The position numbers and the translations under genes are program-made. The notes beneath the pieces were generated by a model that worked only from the letters and a program-made list of their open reading frames with translations, ran no database searches and was not told the DNA's origin. 53,968 nucleotides of DNA from Clostridia bacterium (GTDB lineage: Bacteria; Bacillota; Clostridia; Christensenellales; QALW01), in the NCBI GenBank assembly GCA_900769815.1, contig CAAGID010000002.1, positions 1 to 53,968 on the forward strand. Direction: 5' to 3'. Position 1 is the stretch's first letter, and each line of letters opens with the position of its first letter. Of the stretch, positions 7,146 through 16,937 are shown piece by piece.

Positions 7146-8655
7146 TTTTCTGTATTTGGCAACGGAAAAAAGTGGATTTCATTGCGATGAGATATATTCC
7201 TACGGCTTATCAAACAACGAATTCCATTATAGCATTTACAATGAGAATGATGGTATAAGATGGAATACAGATGAAGACATAGATGCATATATGACCGCTG
7301 CTTACGATAGCAGATTTGATTATGTAGGCGTGTATAAGAATCAAACAGAGGATGTCCACCCACCGCTTTTTTATATAGTTATGCATACAATATCGTCCTT
7401 TGTGCCCGGAGTTTATTCTCCTTTAACCGTAATTGTGCCTAATATAATCTTTGCACTTGCAACCGCCGTGTTTTTATATTTGATTGTTATGCGCTTAACA
7501 AAAAACACCGTGATTTCCATCTTTGGCGTTGCGTTTTTCTTGTTCTCGGCAATTTGTATAAATATAGTCACATATATGCGGATGTATGCAATGCTTATGT
7601 TTTTTACTACTGTCGTAATTTATATTACGCTGTGCATAATTGATGATGAATTTTCCAATAAATTAAAAATCGGTCTTTTTATAACTGTACTGTTAGGTGC
7701 ATATACACAGTATTATTTTTTGATATTTATGTTTGGTACGGCACTCTGCACTTGCGTTTTAATATGGAAAAATAGGGAAAAGAGATTGTCATATTTAAAA
7801 ATTCTCGGAATTACTGCTCTTGTGTATATCGTAATATGGCCTTTTGTATTCAAGCATCTCTTTTTCAGCGGCAGAGGGGTACAAGCCTTTGAAAATGCCG
7901 TGAAGCCGACTTTCTTTGAAAATTTAATGAACTATGTGAAAGTGATGGGGATAGGTGTAGGGGAAGCGATACTTGTTATTTCAATACTATTGATATTTGC
8001 GATAGTGATAATTATTGGTATCAAAAAGAAAAAACTGCTTCATCACAAGCATATAATTCTTATTTGTGCTGTTTCTGTTTTTTATTTTGTTGTGATTTCT
8101 AAAGTTGCACCGTTTTTGACGGATCGTTATATATCGCCAATAATTCCGATGTTTACCATTTTCTTTTTATATGCGTTACATTGCTTAGGTTCAATTATTG
8201 GCAAAAAGCGTGTAATAGTTTTTGTGATTGCATTGCCTTTAATTTTTTCGTGTGTGTTATTTAATACACAAAGGGTAATTTACAAGGAGGAGGCAAGCTA
8301 TAAAAATCTTAACTATTTATACAGAATATCAGAAGAGAGAAAACTGCATTGGGAAAACTATTCAAATAAAAAGTGTTTGATGATTCATAACGACGAATGG
8401 GAATTTTTGCGTAATTTGCCTGATTATAAAAGGTATCAGGAAACAGCTTTTGTAAAAATGAAAGAGATTGAACTGCTTAAAGATGAAACAAAACTTAAAA
8501 ATGAACAAGGCTTTGTTCTTTATATTCATAATGAAATAAACGTTGAAGACGTAAGGCGGGCGTTAACAGAATATTTAGGGTGTAAAGTATATGAGTTGCT
8601 GATTCCGTCTGATAATAGAAATTATGCTAATATATATTGGGTAACTAAAGAATAA
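7084..8655 (+). CDS. GT39/ArnT-type integral membrane glycosyltransferase
   Basis: About 523 residues with an N-terminal helix and roughly ten further hydrophobic segments, then a soluble ~130-residue C-terminus. F-H-C-D-E-I-Y-S-Y in the first outside loop and D-V-H-P-P-L-F-Y before the second helix are the acidic and H-P-P-L signatures of GT-C enzymes of the GT39/PMT/ArnT type, which take sugar from a polyprenyl-phosphate carrier on the outer face. It starts inside the GT2 gene: AAGGAGG (7071-7077) and ATG 7084, so expression is coupled. The acceptor (protein, teichoic acid or other surface glycan) cannot be inferred. Confidence 0.85.
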   Translation: MMHKRLPILILAVVMLLATCNFLYLATEKSGFHCDEIYSYGLSNNEFHYSIYNENDGIRWNTDEDIDAYMTAAYDSRFDYVGVYKNQTEDVHPPLFYIVMHTISSFVPGVYSPLTVIVPNIIFALATAVFLYLIVMRLTKNTVISIFGVAFFLFSAICINIVTYMRMYAMLMFFTTVVIYITLCIIDDEFSNKLKIGLFITVLLGAYTQYYFLIFMFGTALCTCVLIWKNREKRLSYLKILGITALVYIVIWPFVFKHLFFSGRGVQAFENAVKPTFFENLMNYVKVMGIGVGEAILVISILLIFAIVIIIGIKKKKLLHHKHIILICAVSVFYFVVISKVAPFLTDRYISPIIPMFTIFFLYALHCLGSIIGKKRVIVFVIALPLIFSCVLFNTQRVIYKEEASYKNLNYLYRISEERKLHWENYSNKKCLMIHNDEWEFLRNLPDYKRYQETAFVKMKEIELLKDETKLKNEQGFVLYIHNEINVEDVRRALTEYLGCKVYELLIPSDNRNYANIYWVTKE

Positions 8656-8662
8656 AAATAAA

Positions 8663-8684
8663 GCTCGCAAAAAAGTGAGTTTTT
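8663..8684 (+). terminator. Weak terminator after the GT39-type gene
   Basis: A 5-bp stem CTCGC/GTGAG followed by TTTTT, directly after the stop codon. It is backed up by the stronger terminator at 8699. Confidence 0.5.
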
Positions 8685-8698
8685 AGTCTGCTGATTGG

Positions 8699-8732
8699 AG
8701 TCTCCGAAATTCATTTTTTCGGAGGCTTTTTT
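8699..8732 (+). terminator. Terminator, right copy of the 34-bp direct repeat
   Basis: Same stem and loop as 5740-5773, with a single mismatch, followed by CTTTTTT. It ends the glycosyltransferase operon. Confidence 0.85.
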
Positions 8733-8824
8733 ATTTATAAAAACTTTATTTTTGTGTGTGGCGTAATGATGTACCACTACATATAGAACGTGACAAAAAT
8801 ATTTATAAAATTCATAAAAATCGG

Positions 8825-8881
8825 TTGACAAGTATTGACTTTTCTGATATACTTGACAACTGTATAAAACTGTATTATGGG
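8825..8881 (+). promoter_or_regulatory. Tandem promoters of rpoBC
   Basis: P1: TTGACA (8825), 17 bp, TATACT (8848-8853). P2: TTGACA (8853-8858), 17 bp, TATGGG (8876-8881). The -10 box of P1 shares one base with the -35 box of P2. Two consensus -35 boxes fit a strongly expressed rpoBC unit. Confidence 0.75.
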
Positions 8882-8891
8882 GTAAATTGCG

Positions 8892-8956
8892 CACATTTTA
8901 TGTGGGTAAGGGGATTTTATCCCCAAAACGCCTGAAATTACTGAGTTTTGGTGTTT
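8892..8956 (+). promoter_or_regulatory. Hairpin series in the rpoB leader
   Basis: Three stems lie in a row: CACAT/ATGTG (near 8892-8904), GGGGAT/ATCCCC (8910-8915, 8919-8924) and CCAAAAC/GTTTTGG (8923-8929, 8945-8951). The last two share two C residues, so they are mutually exclusive in part, and TGTTTT follows the last one. This may be a leader attenuator. The rest of 8733-9000 holds the promoters and the ribosome site AGGAGAG. Confidence 0.4.
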
Positions 8957-9000
8957 TAAAAATTTACTTCATTACCAATCAAGATTAGGAGAGTGAAAGT

Positions 9001-12000
9001 ATGCTTCATAAGGTATTGAACGCAGCAGAAACAGCAAAGGAAGACAGATTATCCTTTGCTGAAATCGATGCGGCTTTAGAAATGCCCGACCTGATTGAGA
9101 TCCAGAAAAATTCCTACAACAAATTTATTAAGGAAGACCTGGGCCCCATCGTAAGGGATTTCTCACCCATTGACGATTTTTCAGGTGCTATGAGCCTGGA
9201 ATTTTTGGACTGCTACATAGAGAACACACCTAAGTACTCTATAGAGGAGTGCAAGGACAGAGACGTAACTTACGCAGCACCTATGCGTGTAAAGGTTCGT
9301 CTTACACTTAAAAATGATGACGGAACTGTTCGGGAGATTCTTGAACAGGATGTTTTCATGGGTGATTTCCCGCTTATGACGCCTACGGGAACATTTATAA
9401 TAAACGGTGCTGAGCGTGTTGTTGCATCACAGCTCGTGCGTTCGCCCGGATGTTACTATGCAGACGATAAGGCTGCAGGTAAATTCCAGTTTGGTGCAAC
9501 GCTTATCCCCAACCGCGGTGCCTGGATGGAATTTGAAATTGATAATTCCAACGTTTTCACGGTTAAGGTTGACAGAAGCCGTAAGGTTTCTATTACTGCA
9601 CTTCTTCGTGCACTTGGTTTCTCAAGCGACGAGCAGTTAATTGAGCTTTTAGGCGAAAGCGAAGTTTTAAAGGCTACAATCGAGCACGACCATCAGAGCA
9701 ACATTTTCAATGAGCTTGACGGTCTTACCGAGATGTACAAGCGTATCCGTCCCGGCGAAAACGCTGAAGAAAAGACCATGCGTGACAGACTTTTCTCAAG
9801 CTTCTTTGAGAGCCGTCACTATGACCTTGCCCGCGTTGGACGTTATAAGTTCAACAAGAAGCTTGCTCTTGCTGGAAGAATTATGGGTCATATTGCCGCT
9901 GAAGACGTTATTTCCCCTGACGGCGAAGTTTTAGCCAAGAAGGGCGAAGTTATTTCAGAGGGAATGGCTTATGAAATTCAGAATTCAGGCGTAATGCTTG
10001 TAAAGCTTAATATTACTCTTAAGAATGAATCAGGCGAGGAGACTGTTAAGACCGTTCGCGTTATGTCAAACGGCTTCATCGATCCCAAGTCATATCTTAA
10101 CTTTGATCCCAGAGAGGTTGGCATCAAAGAGTACGTTCATTATGATTCCTTAATGAAGATTCTTGCTGAATGTTCAACTGACGAGCAGATTAAAGCACGT
10201 CTTGTTGCTGATATGGCAGAACTTTCTCCTGAGCATCTTTATATGTCTGATATAGTTGCAAGTATCAACTATATCATCACACTTTGCGAAGGTCACGGCG
10301 AGCTTGACGATATCGACCACTTGGGCAATCGTCGTGTTCGTTGCGTTGGCGAGCTTTTACAGAACCAGCTTCGTGTTGGTCTTTCAAGAATGGAACGTGT
10401 TATCCGTGAAAGAATGACAAGCCAGTCCATTGACAGCGTGTCACCTGCTTCACTTATAAATATCCGTCCCGTATCTGCAGTAATCCGCGAGTTCTTCGGT
10501 TCATCACAGCTTTCACAGTTTATGGACCAGAACAATCCCCTTGCAGAGCTTACTCATAAACGCCGTCTTTCAGCGTTGGGTCCCGGCGGTCTTAACCGTG
10601 ACCGTCCCTCATTTGAGGTTCGTGACGTTCACCATTCACACTACGGCAGAATGTGTCCTATCGAAACTCCTGAAGGTAAGAACATCGGTCTTATCGGTTC
10701 ACTTGCAACTTATGCACGTATTAACGAATACGGCTTTATGGAATCTCCTTATCGTAAGGTAGACAAGAAAAAGGGCATTGTTACAAACGAGGTTGTTTAC
10801 CTTGCAGCAGACGATGAAGACCGTTATATCATTGCTCAGGCTAACGAGCCCATTGATGAAAAGGGACATTTTATAAATGAAGTTGTTTCAGCACGTAGTA
10901 AAGAAGATTTCTTGCGTGTTTCAATTCACGAGGTTGACTATATTGACGTTTCGCCAAAACAGGTAGTTTCAGTTGCTACTGCTATGATTCCCTTCCTTGA
11001 AAACGACGACGCTTCCCGTGCACTTATGGGTGCAAACATGCAGCGTCAGGCAGTTCCGCTTTTAAGAACGGAAGCTCCTATCGTAGGTACGGGTATTGAA
11101 TATAAGGCAGCACGTGACAGCGGTGTATCAGTTCTTTCTGAGGGCCCCGGTGTTGTTGAATACGTTGATGCTAATAAGGTTATCGTTAAGCACGATAATG
11201 GCGAAACAATCACTTATGAATTATTAAAATTCCGCCGTTCAAACCAGGGCACCTGCATCAATCAAGTTCCCATCGTTAAGAAGGGTCAGAGGGTAGAGTA
11301 TAAGACTACTCTTGCTGACGGTCCTTCAACCAGCCAGGGCGAGCTTTCGCTTGGCAGAAATATTGTAATTGCATTTATGCCTTGGAACGGTTACAACTAC
11401 GAAGACGCTATGCTTATTTCTGAGCGTCTTGCGCGAGATGATATCTTCACAACCATTCATATAGAGGAATATGAGTGCGAAGCCCGTGATACAAAGCTTG
11501 GTCCTGAAGAGATTACTCACGATATTCCTAACGTTGGCGAGGATATGAGAAGAAACCTTGATGAGGAAGGTATTATCCGTATCGGTGCTGAAGTTCATTC
11601 AGGCGATATCCTTGTTGGTAAGGTTACACCTAAGGGCGAAACTGACGTTACGCCTGAAGAAAAGCTTCTTCACGCAATTTTCTCCAACAATGCAAAAGAA
11701 GTTCGTGACACTTCACTTCGCGCACCTCACGGCGAAGGCGGTGTTGTTGTTGATATTAAAATATTTACCCGTGAGAATAAAGACGAGCTTTCTCCCGGCG
11801 TAAACAAGATGGTTCGTGTATATCTTGCCCAGAAGCGTAAGATTCACGCAGGTGATAAGATGGCAGGCCGTCACGGAAACAAGGGTGTTATTTCCCGTGT
11901 ACTTCCTGAAGAAGATATGCCCTTTATGCCCGATGGTACACCCGTACAGATTTGCCTTAACCCCCTTGGCGTTCCTTCACGTATGAACGTTGGTCAGGTT

Positions 12001-13248
12001 CTTGAGGTTCACTTGGGTATTGCCGCCAAGAAGTTGGGCATTAAGATTGCAACTCCCGTTTTCGACGGTGCACACGAAGCAGATATTGAAAAGCTTTCAC
12101 TTGCTTCAAAGCTTTTAGAAAAGATAGATACACTTCTTACCTTTGCTACACGTTTGCGTTCAACAGAGAATATTCCTGTTGTTGACGGTGCTTTAGGTCA
12201 TACTGCAGGTCAGCTCCTTGAAATGGGCAAAAAGCTTCGCGGTAAAGACCAGCCTGATTACGATGGTGGCAAGATTGACGTTGATGCATACGATAAGGAG
12301 TTTGAAGAAATTAAGAATCTCGCTTACGATAACGAGGTTGAAGACAAGCTTAAGCTTGCCGATACCATCGTAGCACTTGCTGATAAGTATTTTGTTGCAA
12401 CTGCTAAAATCTTAGGCGATATGGCTCCTCTTTTCGGTCTTGAGAAAATCGAGAACAACAACGAAAAGGAAGAAGCAGCACAGGCAGAGCTTTGCGAATA
12501 TGCAGGCAACATCTTTACCGGTAAGACCATCCTTTACGATGGACGCACCGGCGAGCCTTTCGATAACCCCGTTACCGTTGGCTGTATGTATATGATTAAG
12601 CTTATCCACATGGTTGACGATAAGATTCACGCACGTTCAACAGGTCCTTACTCACTTGTTACCCAGCAGCCCCTCGGCGGTAAAGCTCAGTTCGGTGGTC
12701 AGCGTTTCGGTGAAATGGAAGTTTGGGCTCTTGAAGCATACGGTGCAGCACATACACTTCAGGAAATTCTTACAATTAAGTCAGACGACGTTGTAGGACG
12801 TGTTAAGGCTTATGAGGCTATCGTTAAGGGACAGAACGTTCCCGAACCCGGTATTCCTGAGTCCTTCAAGGTTCTTCTTGAGGAATTACGTTCACTTGCT
12901 CTTGATGTTAAGATTCTTACTGAAGAGCATAAGGAAGTTGAGATGCGTGAGCTTCTTGACGACGACAGAGACGTTGTTGAATACGCCGAAGAAAGAGAGA
13001 AGACAGCTCCTGTTGGTGACCTTCTTTCAATGCTTGGCTATGATGACGATGAAGACTTTGACGACGATGAAGACTTCGATGACGAGCTTGGCGACCTTGA
13101 CGATGAGGACGGCATTGATATTCTTGACGGCGTTGAAGAAGACGAAGAAGATATGTTTGAAGACGAGTCTTTAGATGATGAACTTGAATTCTTTGATGAC
13201 GAAGAAGATGACGACGAATTTGATGAAGACGACGAGGCTGAGGAATAA
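9001..13248 (+). CDS. rpoB: DNA-directed RNA polymerase subunit beta, enlarged
   Basis: 1415 residues, about 200 longer than B. subtilis RpoB as I recall it. Core motifs are intact: the rifampicin pocket F-G-S-S-Q-L-S-Q-F-M-D (498-509) through H519-K-R-R-L-S524, R-M-C-P-I-E-T-P-E-G, G-D-K-M-A-G-R-H-G-N-K-G and L-Y-D-G-R-T-G-E-P-F. D509, H519 and S524 correspond to E. coli D516, H526 and S531, the rifampicin-sensitive state; A515 replaces S522. About 130 extra residues lie between P-V-F-D-G-A1024 and K1175-T-I-L-Y-D. A tail from residue 1348 to 1415 is about 70% Asp/Glu with D-D-D-E-D-F repeats. Start ATG 9001 follows AGGAGAG. Confidence 0.98.
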   Translation: MLHKVLNAAETAKEDRLSFAEIDAALEMPDLIEIQKNSYNKFIKEDLGPIVRDFSPIDDFSGAMSLEFLDCYIENTPKYSIEECKDRDVTYAAPMRVKVRLTLKNDDGTVREILEQDVFMGDFPLMTPTGTFIINGAERVVASQLVRSPGCYYADDKAAGKFQFGATLIPNRGAWMEFEIDNSNVFTVKVDRSRKVSITALLRALGFSSDEQLIELLGESEVLKATIEHDHQSNIFNELDGLTEMYKRIRPGENAEEKTMRDRLFSSFFESRHYDLARVGRYKFNKKLALAGRIMGHIAAEDVISPDGEVLAKKGEVISEGMAYEIQNSGVMLVKLNITLKNESGEETVKTVRVMSNGFIDPKSYLNFDPREVGIKEYVHYDSLMKILAECSTDEQIKARLVADMAELSPEHLYMSDIVASINYIITLCEGHGELDDIDHLGNRRVRCVGELLQNQLRVGLSRMERVIRERMTSQSIDSVSPASLINIRPVSAVIREFFGSSQLSQFMDQNNPLAELTHKRRLSALGPGGLNRDRPSFEVRDVHHSHYGRMCPIETPEGKNIGLIGSLATYARINEYGFMESPYRKVDKKKGIVTNEVVYLAADDEDRYIIAQANEPIDEKGHFINEVVSARSKEDFLRVSIHEVDYIDVSPKQVVSVATAMIPFLENDDASRALMGANMQRQAVPLLRTEAPIVGTGIEYKAARDSGVSVLSEGPGVVEYVDANKVIVKHDNGETITYELLKFRRSNQGTCINQVPIVKKGQRVEYKTTLADGPSTSQGELSLGRNIVIAFMPWNGYNYEDAMLISERLARDDIFTTIHIEEYECEARDTKLGPEEITHDIPNVGEDMRRNLDEEGIIRIGAEVHSGDILVGKVTPKGETDVTPEEKLLHAIFSNNAKEVRDTSLRAPHGEGGVVVDIKIFTRENKDELSPGVNKMVRVYLAQKRKIHAGDKMAGRHGNKGVISRVLPEEDMPFMPDGTPVQICLNPLGVPSRMNVGQVLEVHLGIAAKKLGIKIATPVFDGAHEADIEKLSLASKLLEKIDTLLTFATRLRSTENIPVVDGALGHTAGQLLEMGKKLRGKDQPDYDGGKIDVDAYDKEFEEIKNLAYDNEVEDKLKLADTIVALADKYFVATAKILGDMAPLFGLEKIENNNEKEEAAQAELCEYAGNIFTGKTILYDGRTGEPFDNPVTVGCMYMIKLIHMVDDKIHARSTGPYSLVTQQPLGGKAQFGGQRFGEMEVWALEAYGAAHTLQEILTIKSDDVVGRVKAYEAIVKGQNVPEPGIPESFKVLLEELRSLALDVKILTEEHKEVEMRELLDDDRDVVEYAEEREKTAPVGDLLSMLGYDDDEDFDDDEDFDDELGDLDDEDGIDILDGVEEDEEDMFEDESLDDELEFFDDEEDDDEFDEDDEAEE

Positions 13249-13303
13249 TCAGCACACCGGACTTTTTAAAAAGTTGACAAATTGATGAGAGGAAGATGAA
13301 GCC

Positions 13304-16300
13304 TTGTTTGAACTTAACAATTTTGATTCAATACAAATAGGTCTTGCACCTAAAGAGAAAATTCTTAAGTGGTCTTACGGCGAGGTAACTAAGCCTGAAA
13401 CCATTAACTACCGTACACTTAAGCCTGAACGTGATGGTCTTTTCTGTGAAAAAATCTTTGGACCCACAAAGGACTGGGAATGTTCATGCGGAAAGTACAA
13501 GAAAGGTGCAAGATATAAGGGCCTTATATGTGACCGCTGCGGTGTTGAAGTAACACGTGCAAAGGTTCGCCGTGAGCGTATGGGACATATTACCCTTGCC
13601 GCACCGGTATCACACATCTGGTATTTTAAAGGTATTCCTTCAAGAATGAGCCTTTTGTTGAATATTTCGCCTAAGGATCTTGAAAAAGTACTTTACTTTG
13701 CAGCATACATCGTTCTTGATGCAGGCGCAACAGAATATCAGGTTAAAGACGTTATTTCCGACAGCGATTATCGTGAAGTAATGGAAAGAGAAATCAATAT
13801 CGGTTCATTTAAAGCAGGTATGGGTGCTGAAGCCGTACGTGAACTGCTTTGTGCAATGGACCTTGATAAAGAAGCTGAAGAATTAAGAGAGGAATTAAGA
13901 ACTACCAATTCAACACAGAAACGTGTTAAGGCTGTAAAACGCCTTGAGGTAGTTGAGTCCTTCAGAAAATCAGGCAATAAGCCTGAATGGATGATTATGG
14001 ACGTTGTTCCCGTTATTCCTCCGGAAATCCGTCCTATGGTTCAGCTTGACGGCGGAAGATTCGCTTCCAGCGACCTTAACGACCTTTACCGCCGTGTTAT
14101 TAACCGTAACAACCGTCTTGGCAGACTTCTTGAGCTTGGTGCACCTGATATTATTATCAGAAACGAAAAGCGTATGCTTCAGGAAGCTGTAGACGCACTT
14201 ATTGATAACGGCCGCCGCGGTCGTCCCGTTACGGGCCCCGGCAACCGTCCCTTAAAGTCATTATCCGATATGCTTCGCGGTAAGCAGGGTAGATTCCGTC
14301 AGAACCTTTTAGGTAAGCGTGTTGACTATTCAGGCCGTTCAGTTATCGTTGTTGGTCCTGAACTTAAGATGCATCAGTGCGGTCTTCCCAAGGAAATGGC
14401 AATAGAGCTTTTCAAGCCCTTCGTTATGAAGCGCCTTGTTGAGCTTGGTCTTGCACAGAATATCCGCGGTGCAAAACGTCTTATTGAAAGAGGAACCGCT
14501 GAGGTTTGGGATGTTTTAGAAGAGGTTATTCAGGGACATCCCGTACTTCTTAACCGTGCACCTACACTTCACCGTCTTGGTATTCAGGCTTTCGAGCCCG
14601 TACTTGTTGACGGACGTGCAATTAAACTTCACCCCTTAGTATGTACAGCATTTAACGCTGACTTCGACGGCGACCAGATGCCCTGTCACGTGCCTCTTTC
14701 AGTAGAAGCACAGGCGGAAGCAAGATTCCTTATGCTTGCCGCAAACAACATTTTGAAGCCCGCTGACGGCAGACCTGTTGTTGTACCTACACAGGATATG
14801 ATTATCGGTTCATATTATCTTACTATCGTAAATGATGACAAGCCTATGCTTGACCGTACCTTCTCATCTCCTGAAGAAGCTGTCCTTGCTTATGAAATGG
14901 GCAACCTTCCCTTACAGTCAATGACAAACGTTCGTATGTCAAAGACAGATGAAAACGGTAACGTACGCTCAAAGATTATTCAGACAACAGTTGGTAAGAT
15001 TATATTTAACCGTGCAATTCCCCAGAATATCGGCTTCGTTGACAGAAACGATCCCGAACACGAGTTTGACCTTGAAATAGGCTTCCTTATTGATAAGAAG
15101 TCCTTGAATAAGGTTGTATATCAGTGCTACACCGTTCACGGTGAGGCAGTAACTGCTGAAATGCTTGATGCTATTAAGGCACAGGGCTTCCAGTACGCAA
15201 CACGCGGTGCTATTACCGTTGGCGTTAAGGACGCAGTTATTCCTAAGGCAAAGAAGGAAATTCTTGAAAAAGCAGATGCCCACGTTGCAAAAATCAACGA
15301 TATGGCAAAACGCGGTTTCTATTCAGAGGAAGAAAGATACCGTGCAGTTATCGATACCTGGCGTATCGCAAAAGATGACGTTACAGTTGAGCTTATGAAC
15401 GGTCTTGACAAGTTCAACCCCATCAACATGATGGCTACCTCCGGTGCTCGTGGTAACAAATCACAGATTACACAGCTTGCAGGTATGCGTGGCTTGATGG
15501 CTGACCCCTCAGGTAGAACTATTGAAATCCCCGTTAAGGCTAACTTCCGTGAAGGTCTTACCATTATTGACTTCTTCATGTCATCACACGGAACACGTAA
15601 GGGTCTTGCTGATACGGCTCTTCGTACTGCTGACTCTGGTTACCTTACAAGAAGACTTGTTGACGTTTGTCAGGACGTTATTGTCCGTGAAGACGACTGT
15701 CACGCAAATCCCTCAGCTATCAACACACCTAACGGCGTTTACGTTGAGGATATTATCCACGAAGGCTCAGTTGTTGAAACTGTTAACGAGCGTATCAAGA
15801 ACAGAACTCTTGCTGAGGATATTCTTGATGATGATGGTAACGTTGTATTTAAAGACGGTACTCTTGTTACCGACGAAATTGCAAACAAGATTACTAACCC
15901 CAAGGAAAAGGGCGGCTTAGGTAAGACAAAGGTTATGATTCGTTCAATATTTACCTGCCGTTGCGAGCATGGCGTTTGCGCTAAGTGCTACGGTGCTGAT
16001 CTTTCAAATAACAAGCCCGTTGCTATCGGCGAAGCCGTTGGTATTATTGCTGCACAGTCAATCGGCGAACCCGGCACTCAGCTTACTATGAGAACCTTCC
16101 ATACCGGTGGTGTTGCAGGTACCGATATTACACAGGGTCTTCCCCGTGTTGAAGAAATTTTCGAAGCACGTAAGCCTAAAGGACTTGCAGTTCTTTCAGA
16201 CGTTGCAGGTAAGGTTGAAGTTTCAACAGTACGTGGTAAAACAAGTATTAACATTGTTACTTCCGACGGAGAAGAAAAGAATTATCCCCTTCCTTACAAC

Positions 16301-16903
16301 GCGCACCTTGCCGTTGAAGAAGGCGAGCACGTTGAGGTTGGTCAGGAGCTTACAAAGGGTTCAGTTAACCCCCATGATATGCTCCGCATAAAGGGCGTAG
16401 TTCCCCTTCAGGATTATATGCTTAAGGAAGTTCAGACCGTTTATAAGGTTCAAGGTGTTGATATTGCCGATAAACATATCGAGCTTATCGTTCGCCAGAT
16501 GCTCCGCAAAGTTCGTATTGAGGATGCAGGCGATACTGACCTTCTTCCCGGTGACGTTGTTGATATCTTCAAGGTTGAAAAGGTTAACGAGGAAACCCGT
16601 CTTGCAGGCGGAATCCCCGCAACAAGCCGTCGTATCCTTTTAGGTATTACAAAGGCTGCTCTTGCAACAGAATCCTTCCTTTCAGCCGCATCCTTCCAGG
16701 AAACAACACGTGTTCTTACAGATGCCGCTATCAAGGGTAAGATTGACCCGTTACTTGGTCTTAAGGAATGTGTATGTATCGGTAAGCTTATCCCCGCAGG
16801 TACAGGCGTAAAGCGTTACAAGGAAATTGACATTGAAGTTATCCGCAAAAACGCAGAAGAAGAATTAACCGAAACTGTTGAGGAAGAAGCATTAGAAGCT
16901 TAA
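13304..16903 (+). CDS. rpoC: DNA-directed RNA polymerase subunit beta-prime
   Basis: 1199 residues. It has the N-terminal zinc finger (E-C-S-C-G-K-Y then I-C-D-R-C-G), the active-site magnesium loop N-A-D-F-D-G-D-Q at 451-458, the bridge-helix and trigger-loop regions (G-A-R-G-N-K-S-Q, R-T-F-H-T-G-G-V-A-G) and the second zinc site C-R-C-E-H-G-V-C-A-K-C. I read TTG 13304 as the start, with GAGAGGA about 10 nt upstream; the ATG at 13296 is out of frame. It is co-transcribed with rpoB after a 55-bp gap. Its terminator hairpin is split by an inserted repeat. Confidence 0.98.
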   Translation: MFELNNFDSIQIGLAPKEKILKWSYGEVTKPETINYRTLKPERDGLFCEKIFGPTKDWECSCGKYKKGARYKGLICDRCGVEVTRAKVRRERMGHITLAAPVSHIWYFKGIPSRMSLLLNISPKDLEKVLYFAAYIVLDAGATEYQVKDVISDSDYREVMEREINIGSFKAGMGAEAVRELLCAMDLDKEAEELREELRTTNSTQKRVKAVKRLEVVESFRKSGNKPEWMIMDVVPVIPPEIRPMVQLDGGRFASSDLNDLYRRVINRNNRLGRLLELGAPDIIIRNEKRMLQEAVDALIDNGRRGRPVTGPGNRPLKSLSDMLRGKQGRFRQNLLGKRVDYSGRSVIVVGPELKMHQCGLPKEMAIELFKPFVMKRLVELGLAQNIRGAKRLIERGTAEVWDVLEEVIQGHPVLLNRAPTLHRLGIQAFEPVLVDGRAIKLHPLVCTAFNADFDGDQMPCHVPLSVEAQAEARFLMLAANNILKPADGRPVVVPTQDMIIGSYYLTIVNDDKPMLDRTFSSPEEAVLAYEMGNLPLQSMTNVRMSKTDENGNVRSKIIQTTVGKIIFNRAIPQNIGFVDRNDPEHEFDLEIGFLIDKKSLNKVVYQCYTVHGEAVTAEMLDAIKAQGFQYATRGAITVGVKDAVIPKAKKEILEKADAHVAKINDMAKRGFYSEEERYRAVIDTWRIAKDDVTVELMNGLDKFNPINMMATSGARGNKSQITQLAGMRGLMADPSGRTIEIPVKANFREGLTIIDFFMSSHGTRKGLADTALRTADSGYLTRRLVDVCQDVIVREDDCHANPSAINTPNGVYVEDIIHEGSVVETVNERIKNRTLAEDILDDDGNVVFKDGTLVTDEIANKITNPKEKGGLGKTKVMIRSIFTCRCEHGVCAKCYGADLSNNKPVAIGEAVGIIAAQSIGEPGTQLTMRTFHTGGVAGTDITQGLPRVEEIFEARKPKGLAVLSDVAGKVEVSTVRGKTSINIVTSDGEEKNYPLPYNAHLAVEEGEHVEVGQELTKGSVNPHDMLRIKGVVPLQDYMLKEVQTVYKVQGVDIADKHIELIVRQMLRKVRIEDAGDTDLLPGDVVDIFKVEKVNEETRLAGGIPATSRRILLGITKAALATESFLSAASFQETTRVLTDAAIKGKIDPLLGLKECVCIGKLIPAGTGVKRYKEIDIEVIRKNAEEELTETVEEEALEA

Positions 16904-16914
16904 TTAAAAATAAA

Positions 16915-16937
16915 GAACCGATTTTATTATCGGTTCT
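16915..16937 (+). terminator. rpoC terminator hairpin, left copy (T-tract lost)
   Basis: GAACCGAT (16915-16922) pairs with ATCGGTTC (16929-16936). The 23-bp block 16915-16937 recurs without a mismatch at 17128-17150. The left copy has no T-run because the 190-bp repeat follows directly. Confidence 0.8.

Noticed and set aside
12917..13255. Minus-strand Arg/His-rich ORF over the end of rpoB
   Set aside because: A by-product of the acidic-tail codons read in reverse; rpoB is certain here.
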